Below are positions 1-10,812 of a stretch of DNA of 64,000 nt, piece after piece. The notes beneath the pieces were generated by a model. The model made no database searches. It had not been told where the DNA came from and saw only the letters and a list, made by a program, of their open reading frames with translations. The position numbers and the translations under genes were made by a program. The number at the start of each line of letters is the position of its first letter. Within the stretch, counting starts at the first letter, position 1. The stretch comes from Desmodesmus armatus (lineage: Eukaryota; Chlorophyta; Chlorophyceae; Sphaeropleales; Scenedesmaceae): positions 1-64,000 of the forward strand of contig VIIQ02000306.1 of assembly GCA_007449985.2 (NCBI GenBank), in the 5' to 3' direction.

Positions 1-149
1 CCCCTCTCCACCCAATTAGCAGCCCCCCCCTCCATGCGAAGACCCCGGTCACAACCGTACACTCTGGGATGGCAACAAATCCCCCCCCCCCCCCCGCCCC
101 CCCTCCAACTACTGAGCCATTCAAACCCTGGCTCTCCCCCTGCACCCAC

Positions 150-1144
150 CTGATGGCTGTGTTCTTCGCCAGGATGGTGATACCACGCTCGCGCTCCAGT
201 GCATTGCTGTCCATCACACGCACAGCCATGTCCTACACACCAACAACAGACAAGGCAGACACAGTCCGGCAGTTTGAATTCGCACACGTCGTTGAAACAA
301 TAATTTTTGACAAACAGTGCATTGCTGTCCATCACACGCACAGCCATGTCCTGTAAGCACATAATCACAGCAGACACAGTACGGCAGTGTGAGTTGCACA
401 CATTGTTTGTGTTTGTGCTGGGTTGGTGCCCACACAACTGCCATCACCTCAACCACTATGCACTGCTTGTATGCATTCCTGCCTTTCCTCCCTGGTTGGT
501 TTCGCACACAGCCACTGCCACACTGCCCGCCGGCCAAGCCACACCCCCTGCAATACACAGCACATGCCGCCTTGGACTGCTTCAACCCTATGTCCGCTGC
601 AGCTGCCACCCCTCCCCCCTTCCACCCCTCCCCCACTCCACCCCTCCCCCACTCCAACACATAAGACACAAGACACAGACAACATGCCAAGCAGTCCCTG
701 CAGCCACCTACCTGGTTGCTGCGGAACACCTTGGCCTGCTTCAACTAGCTCCCTCCCTTTCCTTGCAGTGGCTGCAACCCAACCCACCCACCCCTTTCCA
801 CCCCTTTCCACAAGGTCCAAGGCGCAAGACAAAGCCACCACAGCCACGCACCTGGTTGCTGCGGAACACCTTGGACTGCTTCAACATGGAGTCCACCAGT
901 GTTGTCTTGCCGTGGTCGACGTGGGCAATGATGGCAATGTTGCGCACATCATCGCGCGTCACCTCCTCACCAGCGGCGTCACCAGGGGCTGCGGGAGCAG
1001 GGGCTGCAGAAGCAAGGCAGTCGGACAGAAATGAAGGGATGAGGGAGATTGTGTGGAGAATGAGTCATCGTGCGTCACCTCGCCACTAGCGGCGCAGCAG
1101 GGGCTGAGGCAGCGAAGAAGGGAGCAGTGAGAAGTGTGAGGTGT

Positions 1145-1175
<31 letters not shown>

Positions 1176-2118
1176 GCTGGGTGCAGGTGATGACTCATCA
1201 CCTTCGCAGTCAGGTGTGCTGTTGGGTGGTCGGTCTGGAGGCTAGGTGTTGATGGTAGAAAGGTCAGTTGTCATCCGCACTTGGGATTACTGTTGTAGTT
1301 TGCTTCTATCGCCAGGCATGCAGTGCCAGGTAACAGGCAGCCTTGGCAGTGTCTGCGCCCTGCCATGGGCTAGGCGTACCCTGTCGCTGGGGGCAGCTGC
1401 ATGCAGCCGTGCATATGCTGCTGACTGTACAGACACATTAGTCGTACAAGTACTCCTGCCTGCCTCTCGCTGCCTGCTTGCCTGTCTGCTGAACACCAGC
1501 ACGAGCTGCTGCTGGGCACTGCTACAGTCTGCGATATCGCCAGCAAGCAACCAGCGCAGCCATACACAGAGCCAAAACATAGCCTCGGTTGATGAACCGT
1601 GATTATTAACCGTTCGCACCTTCAGCTGTTGCTGCAGCCCTGCACGCCAGCTGCCTCCTGGGCACAGCCAACTGCTGCTGCTGGTGCTGGTGTGGGGCCA
1701 GCAGGGCTGCAGGCAGACAGACGAGACAGCAAAGCACGACAACAGTTTGAGAATGTTGTTATATGAACGTCTGGAAGTGAGGAGGGCAGTCATGCAGGCC
1801 ACGGAGGTGGGAATTGCTGATGGTGCTGCTGCTGCACCACATGAGTGGCCACGGGGAGCTTGGTCACATGGTGCTGCAGACCCGCCTGATGTGATGCATA
1901 CATACTGAAAGCATTATACAGATTACGTCAAGCAAGTACCCAGGAGCAGAACGTCTGCCAGCGCCACAGCGCCAATCATCACCTGAGGCCGGGACCGATG
2001 CAACATGCTGGGGAGCAACCACGTTGGCGCGAATAGCTGCACACTTAGCCACACGTCCAACGGTGCTCTTCCTGCAGCTGCTGCTGCTCAGAGAACGGGT
2101 CTGGTTTGCGAGAGACAT
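150..2118 (-). CDS. typA: TypA/BipA-type translational GTPase, plastid form (5' part only)
   Basis: Ribosome-associated GTPase of the TypA/BipA family, probably acting in the plastid. Three exons are seen: 1983-2118, 852-1003 and 150-232, with phases 1, 0 and 2; the rest lies beyond the left edge. Exon 1 starts at ATG 2118 and encodes 45 residues rich in Ser, Arg and Ala with no acidic residue, a typical chloroplast transit peptide. Exon 2 holds the P-loop AHVDHGKT at about residues 72-79 and [16 protein letters not shown]. Exon 3 continues with [20 protein letters not shown], the switch I/G2 region containing the effector Thr. The order and wording match TypA rather than EF-G or LepA. Partial copies of exons 2 and 3 lie in the introns. 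The start is chosen because it opens the transit peptide and the frames join exactly. The family is secure; plastid location is inferred. Confidence 0.9.
315..353 (-). repeat. Copy of the 5' edge of typA exon 3
   Basis: A 36-bp copy of the start of exon 3, preceded by its own CAG acceptor, lies 83 bp upstream of the true exon start at 232. It breaks off after the codons for SNAL and runs into unrelated sequence. Exonic identity is complete over this stretch. Confidence 0.85.
712..745 (-). repeat. Copy of the 3' edge of typA exon 2
   Basis: A copy of the exon 2 end ([10 protein letters not shown], one substitution) with a GTAGGT donor lies downstream of the intact exon end at 852. A further 16-bp piece of the same exon is at about 570-590. 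Confidence 0.85.
1065..1108 (-). repeat. Copy of the 5' part of typA exon 2
   Basis: A diverged copy of the Ala/Pro-rich start of exon 2, around the GGTGACGC...GAGGTGACGC stretch, lies upstream of the real exon start at 1003. It is followed, in the sense direction, by intron sequence that resembles the true exon flank only weakly. Confidence 0.6.
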
Positions 2119-3644
2119 GACTGCAATGAGCCGTATAAAGAGGCTCAAATTGCGACTGTGTTGGCTCACTGGGGAGCCTGAAAGGTAGCCAGCTCTGCAC
2201 GGTGCTCTGCTATGGCTGTTGGCATTTTCTCGTTGACTGCCGACCGCCCATCTCCCTTGCTATCCAGGTCGCCACGTCAATCGACAAGTTGAACAATCTT
2301 TTGCTTGCTGGTTGCAGGTTAGGGTAAACCAGCTGCTGCAGCAGTCTCTTGCATTCGTATTGTTATGCTGCTCCACAGGGGGGGGGGGGGTGTCCCCCCC
2401 CAGCACTCACTCACAAAAGCTCTGTGGCTGGTCTTTGTTCGCCTGTCTGTTCGCGCCATTTCTGACCTTTTCGTCAAGAGGAGTGATCCCATGTACAAAC
2501 TCAGGCTTGGGTCTGAAGCTGCCCATAGGTGGAGGGGTCTGACTTGGTGCTGTGCGTATCAGGCTAGTTGTGTATGGGAGGAAAGGTATGAGTCCTTGTT
2601 GACTGAATTTAGAAAATTCCATGCTTATACCGTAATTGGCAAGTATCCCGCCGTGAGCCCGGCATCTGTGGTGACTGCTCGCTCAGTTCTGTTGCCTTGG
2701 GTCAGCAATGCAGCAGCAGCTCCTTCTACAGGGCCTGGCTCAGGCCCTGAGCTGCTGGCAGGACGAAAATACCCCTCAGCCCTTTGTTGCCGCTGTCTGC
2801 AGCACTTGCAGCAACTGCTTGTGTTGGTAACATCGCCACACCACTGCCAACAGCAGTCCAGCAAGTGGTGTGATACACACCCCAGATGCCACAGTCAGAG
2901 CTGCCCCCAATTGCCACAGCAAACAGCATGCATGTATGTTTTATTTCATCCTGATGACATGTCTCATGGCTGCTGTTGTGACAATCAATACGCAGCAGCA
3001 CACACTACATGTCAGGCACACAGCCTGGACTACTGGCTAGCCTGAACGACAGCTGCTGTCCCTAACAGCTTGCTGCAGCTGAAATCACCATCAGTCTGAG
3101 GTTCGACTCTCAGCGCAGCAAGCCATGCCACCTTTGACATGCCACCAACACGATAAATAAACTACTTCCCAACATCACAAAGTCAGCCTGGCAGGCTCTA
3201 TCTGCCCCATCCCACACCCCAACTGCACAAAAGGCATTACCCGAAACACAAGAGGCATCCACAGTGAACCTCCGCAGATGGCCAGAGGTACCCAGGACGC
3301 CAGCATGCAAGCAGATGGCTGCTCCATCAACCGACTATGCACACAGCATTGACTTCTGCAACTTGCCAAGTTGGCTTTGCACACAGCACTTCAGCGGTGG
3401 CAGAAGTGCATGCCATTTGCTGTATGGCTCTTCAACAGACACCTTGCTTGACCATTTGTCAGCATGCGTGATCAACAACAGGGCAGTTCACCAATGCCCT
3501 GAGAGGTGACATGGTAACTGCTTCTGTGATGGCCTGCTGCTGCTCTGAATGCTGTCTCAGCCCAGTTCGACAGAGGCTGTGAGGATGCTCCAGCCACAGG
3601 GCTGTACAGCTGCAGCACCATCAGCCCGACCTGTTGCATCCAAG

Positions 3645-3700
<56 letters not shown>
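3645..3700 (+). repeat. (CAG)n trinucleotide tract
   Basis: About 18 uninterrupted CAG units. Open frames through it read as poly-Ser, poly-Ala or poly-Gln, depending on frame; no gene context supports translation. Confidence 0.95.
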
Positions 3701-3701
<1 letters not shown>

Positions 3702-3994
3702 GACAGAAGGTCAAACTTCCAAGCAGCACCAGCAGCAGTCAACCTTTCTCAACGGGTTATTGTGTCGTGGGACTCACACTCATGTTCAGCTGTGTGGTGC
3801 AAGTAGTACCTGGGACAACTTATAGCACCTAGGTGCTTGATGCCGTGCACACTACCATGGTATGAGCCACTTTCTCAACAAGCCATCATAAGCATCAATG
3901 TCCACAATTCACTAGGCGTGCACAGACTGATCAGCCAGCACCGCCACCTATAGGAGCTGCTCTGGAATAATGGTGAGGCGTCCACATCACCAGC

Positions 3995-4040
3995 CATGTC
4001 CGCGTCTGACAGGAGGCTTGTTCTGTCAGACGCAGACATG
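3995..4040. repeat. Inverted repeat with 18-bp arms
   Basis: The arms 3995-4012 and 4023-4040 are complementary with one mismatch, around a 10-bp loop. This could fold as a hairpin. No terminator-like T run or mobile-element ends were seen. Confidence 0.8.
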
Positions 4041-5195
4041 GACGGTGATACGGAGCTTCAGCGGTATTGCCGAGCAGCTCCTGAGGTGTCTGTGCTGTCT
4101 GATGTCAGTTGCACATACAAAAGTAGCTTTAGCTTAGGTAGCTTTATAACCCATGGCCTTGGTCAGGCTGCCTTGTAATTCTGGTGAGTGTATGCTCGCT
4201 GCTGGTATTCTTGACTGTCAGAAACCACTCTGCTGCAGTCCTACTAATTCGCTCGTACATCTTCACTCAGTTTCATACCTTTCATCTGTCGTGTTGTTGC
4301 AGGGCACCGATGTTGCACTTTCCCGCCTTCCCGCCTTCAGCAGAGTTTCTATCCGCATCACAGGGGTCCTACACTCGTGCACGCAAGACTCGTTTGCAGG
4401 CTCTGATATACAGGAAAGCACTAAGCAGAGGCATCGCAGCCCTGCGGACAAGACCACCAGGCCTGGCACTCAACTTCATGCTGCGAAGCAGGAATGCTCG
4501 GGCTGCTCAGCGAGTAGAAAAACACGAGAGCTTGTGCATAAAGTGCGTGTGCGGCTTATCAGGCATACGGTCTGCACGTGAAAGCTGATCGCTGTCGGTG
4601 CAGCCGCTTGCTGTCATAGCGACGCTTGAGCTTCCATGCATGCGCACTGTATGTCGGAAGATTGGCATATGGACTCATCAAATGTTGTGATTATGACGTT
4701 CCTGGAGACAGGCAAGCTTACATCAAGCTGTAAGCTCACTCACAGCTGTTACAGTGACCCAGGCAAGCATCATGTGATGCACAAGTCACATCATGGATTG
4801 AAACTGTCAGCAACGGCATGGAAGAAGACCTTCAGCGTGCCACGTGTTGTTATGGCATGCGAAGGCAAGTGAAGGTGAACATACGGTCACTTACAAAGGC
4901 TCAGGGCAGACTGACACGGGTGACATGGTGGCAGGAGGCCTGACAGGCCGGGGCAGAACCGGAAATGCTGCAGAGACACAGCCACAGATCAACAGACCAG
5001 CGGTAGCTTCAAATTTTATTTCACAAGAGCTGCTTCTGCAGCAGGCATATCCCCAAAATGAGTCTCAACTATTTAGCTTGGAACTCAATGGTGCAGCAGC
5101 AAACATGAGGCACATGACTGCCAACTGCATACTGCGCACACGCTAGCCTACTTCTGCATGCCACTCAACTGCGACTGCTTTTGCAGGAGGGTACC

Positions 5196-7066
5196 TCACA
5201 ACAGTGAAGCAAATGACGCAGCAGCAAACAGTAGGAACAGTGTACCACTGATGGCATCCAGTGTGTGCTCGCTGACATACTTGGCTGCCCATGCACCACC
5301 CAGTACAGCCAGCCCTGTAGCAGCTGCGTATGCTGCTGTAGCGCCAACTGCTACTCCCCAAGGGTCCTGCATGTTTAATAAAGCAGAGACGCAAGCACGC
5401 CAAGCGTCAGTTTGGGGGTGCTTTGGAACTGTGAAAGATGCATGCACAGCAGCCCTTTTAGGCATGCAGTGCGTCTAACCACCTTGCACTACACACCTTT
5501 GCGGTGCATACTGCAAACAATGTGCCAGCTGCACAGGTCAACCAGTATACGTGTCTTCGAGCCTGTACTGAAACTGGTTTTTGGGCACACACAGAATTGC
5601 CCCGTGGCTGCACTGGAGTCACACAGGACCCACCTGCGCCGCCCCAAGCGCCACTGTAGCCAGCATACTGCGATCACCCCACTCCGCCAGGAACATCACT
5701 GCCGCCACCTCCAGCACACTCCTCAGCAGGGCTTTGCCGCTGTGCTGTGCTGTGCTGTGAGTCCCGCCCAGCAGGCCTTTGCTTGCTGCTGCCTCAACTG
5801 CCTGTTCAGCTTCTGCAAACTCATCATCTGCACTGTGCTGTGGACTCAGCGTTCCGTCCTCGCAGCTGCTGCTGCTGGTGGTGCCGGTGCTGCGGCTGCT
5901 GCTGGTGCTGGTGCAATGGTCGTTGTGAAGACTCGTGCTGCTGCTGTGGGTGGTGGGCGACCTATTGGGCTGGCCTTGCGTGCCTCTTGCTGCTGCTGAT
6001 TCTCTGGCAGCCTGTACAGCAATGCACACGCGTGCGTGCCAGTTCAACAACCATATTCGTGTCACATCCTCACTGCATGCAGGTTCATGCCCAAACACCA
6101 GCCTGGGCTGCAGACAAAGTGCCTATGACGCTTGGAACAGCACCCAACTGAGGTGGCAAGTTCGCACATACAGGCTGTGTTCCCTTGCTTGTAAGGTGCG
6201 ATCCTTTGCTTTCGATGCCATCGAGTTACATACCTTTCTCAGCGCGCTGACACCAAAGGTCAGGAGCAGCAAGATGCCAAGGGCTTCACCAACAGGCAGA
6301 CCTGGTGGAAGCAGACAAGTTCACCTCAAGATGGTGCATTTGTGTATGTTGGATTGGCAGGCTGTAAGGTGTTTGTAAAAGGGCGTGGTGCATTCTCTCA
6401 CTGCACAAGATGCACGCTTGCAACTGCTGTCTGTAGCTGTTGCAAAGCCTTGGGATAAAGTATTAGCAAGGGTATGCTCAGGGGTGATCACTCAAGCATG
6501 CATTGTGCTGTCTTGCAGTTGAGCAATTGAGGCTCGCCGATGATGGTGCATTTGTGTGAATCTGGCTTGCAGAATGTATGGTGGGTCTGAGAGAGGTGTG
6601 TATTATGAATGAGTGCTGGGTGCAGCTGAGCTAATAATACCAAACCCTAAACCGTAAACCCTAACTCACCAGAGGACCACTCTGGGGGAGCTGCTGCAAA
6701 GGCACTGCCAATGCCCACCCCTATGAGGCTCATGAGTCCAAGGGCTAGCATGCTGCCTGCAAAGCTGATCGTCCTGCCCACACGCACTGCAAGGAGTGCT
6801 GCTGTGAAGAATGTTTTGTCTCCAAACTCCCCCAGAAACACAATACTGAAAGCTGCCAGGCAGCCTTGAGCGCTGTCATGCTTGAGCGCTGCATGAGTGG
6901 GGTGCTGGAGGGCTGGTGGAACGGTCAGAGCTGGTAGGCCGGTGTTTGCTGCAAACTTTGATGCTGTCAATAAGAGAGAGTCTTGTGGGTAAGGCTGTGG
7001 GCTCCACAGAGCATCACTGGCAGCAGGCCATCTGCTGTTGATTGCACTGCCGAGGTCTGGAAGCAT
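5196..7066 (-). CDS. GDT1/UPF0016 family cation transporter (PAM71/TMEM165-like)
   Basis: Membrane transporter of the GDT1 family, which moves Mn2+ and/or Ca2+, often in exchange for H+. Four exons (6670-7066, 6234-6301, 5634-6011, 5196-5366) join with matching phases into 338 codons. Both family signatures are present: EFGDKT at about residues 80-85 and EWGDRS at about 265-270, each opening a repeat of about three hydrophobic helices. A Ser/Thr/His-rich linker separates the repeats. The protein ends in FAAASFASLL. Two EGD repeats after a long N-terminus fit plant PAM71/CCHA1, which supplies Mn to photosystem II from the plastid membrane. The stretch before the first helix is a poor transit peptide, and an acceptor-like CCAG sits just after the chosen ATG, so an additional 5' exon is possible. 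A TTTAGGG-like motif directly follows the donor of the first exon. Confidence 0.92.
6640..6665 (-). repeat. Telomere-like TTTAGGG motif at a splice donor
   Basis: On the gene strand the donor GTGAGT of the first GDT1-like exon runs straight into TTAGGG, TTTACGG and TTTAGGG units. This is a short, degenerate plant-type telomere repeat inside the intron. Confidence 0.75.
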
Positions 7067-9360
7067 GTTGTATAAAAGCCTTGAAGATTTTGAGACAGAC
7101 AGAACGTTTAGCTGCAGTTATCGTCTTGCACACGTCGCGCTCCACGTGCGCTAGCTTGGGGTTGGTTTCGAATGCAATGTGGTGCCACCTGCGAAGCTGT
7201 CAAGCTGAAACAAGATGCTTAGAAGTGTGATATGCTGATAAAACAGCAACACCCATGTAAGCCGTGCATAGAGCTGCCAGGCAAGTTGATGACATATTCC
7301 CGCGCTCGGCAGTTGCGCGGTAACGTTACCTCGACCTTCCCAGGTAACGTTCTTCTTTTCTTCTACTAGTGGAGAATAGGGTTATCCACAGGTACAACTG
7401 TGCACAACATTCAGGAGCTGCACTGACAACCTGGCAGTCTACACCCTGGGCATTGAATGCTACATGTTACATGCTTCAACAGCCGTGCATAACGGCAGTG
7501 CAATCCAAGCTATTCATGCGCATAAATATTTCAGATACGTAAGTCATTCAGCTCATGGTTTGTACACATGGGCCTGCACGCCCGCTGCTGTCCACGCCAT
7601 GACATCCCCAGGCCTGTTGCAGCCTTGATTGAGGCCCAACAGGGTGCCAACACACATGCCCTACCACACAGATGCTCTCTGACTTCCACTGTATTTCACT
7701 AGCTGCACATGGTTTCAGCAGCCATGCAAGCGTTCATGCATGGCTGAGGATGCAGCCGAAACGCACTGCAACCAGTGCACCACCGGCAGGTTCTACTGGT
7801 CTCAACAAAACTGCCAATCACAACTTTGTAGTTGCACGTGGCACAGTACAGGAGATGCAATCTCCTCAAGTGGTAAGCACACCTGCATGCTATGACTTGT
7901 GCATGTCCTAGGTAACATTGGCCATATGCCTGATTGCCGTGTCTGGCCGCACAACCGTAACACATTGGCCAAAGCACCCTGCTCAAAACAAGTCATGCAA
8001 CCCCGTATCAAGCTACACCACTAGGAGTCCACAGCACGGCCTGAATCATTCAGGGCAGAACAATGTTCAGTGAACACAAAGCCAAAAAAACATCTACCAC
8101 AGCTCTCCTTCAGGCTTCATACTATAAGACTACACAGTGTGTCCAGACAAACTTTGAATGTGGGAACTTGTGAGGTAGGCCCCGTGAGCAGTGCACACAA
8201 CACTAAAGCACTAGGCAGCACTGCAACAACAGCCACAGGCGCTGAACGGTGACACCCTGCCAAACATCAGCAATCACATCCTATGGGAAAGGATTGCAGG
8301 TGCAGGGCAGCAGCAGATGGGCACTAAGCCCTGTTCAGTGATGTGCAAACCGGCGGGGGGGGGGGGGGCAGCTCAATGCAAGCAAGACTTACGATGTACA
8401 CACAGTGAGCCCACAAACACAAGTGCCAAGAACACGCTCAAGCTATAGACAGAACATGCCTTGCTGCGGCCTGAAAAATCAACAGCCACCACCAACTGTC
8501 AGTGCATGCCCTGGAATCCCTGTTTTGACTGCCTAAGGTCACCAGGATCCCTGATTGAGGCTGGGTGATGTATGGCCGTAAATTGTATCCTGCGACCCGG
8601 TGATTCTGGCCCCTGGAAATACCTCAGCACATACAAGTGCACATTTGCCAAGACACACACACATAGCCTAGCCACATAGCAGTACCAAATGACCTCATAA
8701 TGTCGCAGCCACTGTATTGGACAACAGCCCAAAGAATGCGCAGCAGCCTGGCCACCACCCTTCTGTCTATACTGACGGTGGCACAAGGCAGGTTTAATAA
8801 AGGTAAGTAAACCGTTTGTACTGTGCACACACATAACACAAGCAATCCTGCTGTACCCCAGCACAGTCAATGGCACATAGCAGCACTCGACCTGCCGGCG
8901 GCTTGGCTGTTGGTGGGTTGGTCAATATGGTAGGACAATGCTGTTTGGCACTACCCCTGTGTCAACAATCATGTGTCAACAATCATGATCAGCAAACTCT
9001 TGCCCAGGCTCCAAGTACAAAAGGCTTGTGCCGATGTCTCCTGGTTGCTGCTGCAGCAAACCGCCTGATTATCCCCACACACAATGACGCCTCTGCTGAG
9101 AGGGTTTACCTCACACACACCGCTCAACAACAGGTTCACAACCGGCAGTCTGCCACTAAAACCCCTCTCCACAACAGGACAGCGCAATGCGTCGGATGGC
9201 GGCCAAGATTGAGTCTGTAAGTCAAACAATCCATCTGTCAGCACACAATCTGTCACAGGGGCCATGTAGTGCACGGCCCCATACCTGATTAGGTATATAA
9301 CCCTTCCACACCCCTACTCGTTGCTGTATGCTGATTGCTTGCTGTGCCTACATCCTTTTG

Positions 9361-9412
9361 GCCTACTAGGCCAGCGGCACTCAGCGGCCTACTAGGCCGG
9401 CGGCACTCACTG
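9361..9412. repeat. Short direct repeat containing palindromic GGCCTACTAGGCC
   Basis: Two adjacent units of about 27 bp, each with CTACTAGGCC followed by GGCGGCACTCA or its near match. Confidence 0.7.
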
Positions 9413-10399
9413 CTCAGTGAACTCAGTGCTGTGATGCGGCATGTGCCCCTCAGGACAATGCACAGAAACTGACACACAGCCGTTGCAACATGGAGGCTCA
9501 GGCCCAGACACTGCTGTCAGCAGATGGTGCGAATGCAGAATGTCAAGCTGAAACCTTCAAAGCGGCCCGGCCGCCGCTGGTAGCACAGGGCCAGGTGTGC
9601 ATGTCGATCGATGACTGCACCGGCCAGCCGATAGCTTTGGCCAGTACCCCCCAGACGGGCAGACTGTGACCGCCATCGGATGCATGCACACACAGACATG
9701 CGCAGAGCGTGCACAAAGCAACACCTCTGAAACCACACAAGGCATGCCCAACACAAGTGTGGCATCAGCGGTGCTCCCCTGCGCAGCGCAACTGCGTTGC
9801 CTACTAGCTGAGAGCAGCGGTATGGTGCATCACTCACTACACTGCTGCTGTCAAGCTGGCCTGGGCAATATGCTGGGTGCGGCGAGGGAGGATGCAAAGA
9901 GGAGCATGATGGGATCCTCTTGTCAGGCCCAAGACAAACATACATGAATGATAATGCTTTAGGTGGGAAGGCACAAACAAACACACACCCACACACTCCA
10001 TCCAACCTATCGCACCAGGCCCAGCTGCTTCAGAGGTCCAGCAGCATGCTACAGTCATTGCCCAGGCCACCTGAGCAGCTCAGCCGATCATGGGGAGGCT
10101 TGGGCTCGGCCACCCATATGTACAGACGTGTAGACGTGTTCATCACGTCAGGTCTGATGGCATCAGACACCCGGCACACACACGCACCATAACCTCCTCA
10201 TCTTATGACGGCCCAGGCACTGATTATTCAGGCAACAGCTGTACTGTACTTCCCTTGCCAAGCAACCCACAGGCATACCAAACTCTCAGTGGTACCGACC
10301 CACACAGGAAGCACGTCCTGCTCACGTTATGACGACCTAGCCAGCATTCAAGCTTCCCCACGCCAGGCCAGGCCTGATCCCATGCGCCCTGTCTATCAC

Positions 10400-10720
10400 C
10401 TGTGACTCTGCCTGATCATGCAAGGCATCATGGTGTACGCCAGTCCCTCTGCTTTGCCTGATAAGCCTCGAAGGCATCAACTGTTCTGCCAGCCGCCTGC
10501 TTTGCCTGACATCAATATCAAGGCATCAAAGTTCCCGCCAGTCCCTCTGCTCTGCCTGACAAAGCCTGGAAGGCACCCAAAGTCTCCACAAGTCACTCGG
10601 ATCTGTCTGAGAAATGTTGAATTTCATCAAAGCCTTCCCGGGGCACCGTCAGTCACTCTGCTCCGTTCAACCTTGGTGGAAGGATTCAAAGTCTCCGCTT
10701 GGTTCCAAGTCTCCGCCTGA
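10400..10720. repeat. Degenerate tandem repeat, about 58-bp unit
   Basis: Units share the pattern CCAGTCCCTCTGCTYTGCCTGA, then an AAGCCTNGAAGGCA box and CAAAGT. About five diverged copies lie head to tail. Open frames across it are repeat-derived. Confidence 0.7.
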
Positions 10721-10812
10721 CCTCTTTGCTGCGGCCCACCTTGTTCTGTATCTGCAAGCCAACGAGGGTTGGCTTCTGGTCTGGTGGCTGCATGGCAAAT
10801 GTGGGTGGCTGC

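Larger units (their letters stand above)
2119..5195. other. Spacer between typA and the GDT1-like gene
   Basis: I recognise no gene here. Open frames on both strands (for example 2365-3045 and 4184-4588 on +) resemble no family I know and lack a convincing splice context. The stretch holds a poly-G/poly-C pair near 2380-2400, a (CAG)n tract at 3645-3700 and an inverted repeat at 3995-4040. Confidence 0.5.
7067..10812. other. Spacer between the GDT1-like gene and the hydroxylase gene
   Basis: No gene recognised on either strand. It holds a poly-G run near 8354, duplicated GGCCTACTAGGCC units at 9361-9412, a TATATAA at 9293, and a tandem array at about 10400-10720. Upstream exons of the GDT1-like gene could lie here but I could not identify them. 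Confidence 0.45.

Noticed and set aside
2365..3045. 226-codon frame on +
   Set aside because: No motif or family resemblance, begins in a poly-G/C block, and composition is like the surrounding noncoding DNA.
3090..3116. tRNA-like B box (GAGGTTCGACTCTC)
   Set aside because: No matching A box, acceptor stem or anticodon arm could be folded around it. The similar GGTTCGAA at 53034 also fails.
4184..4588. 134-codon basic frame on +
   Set aside because: A possible small gene, but no splice or homology support; composition gives no clear signal.
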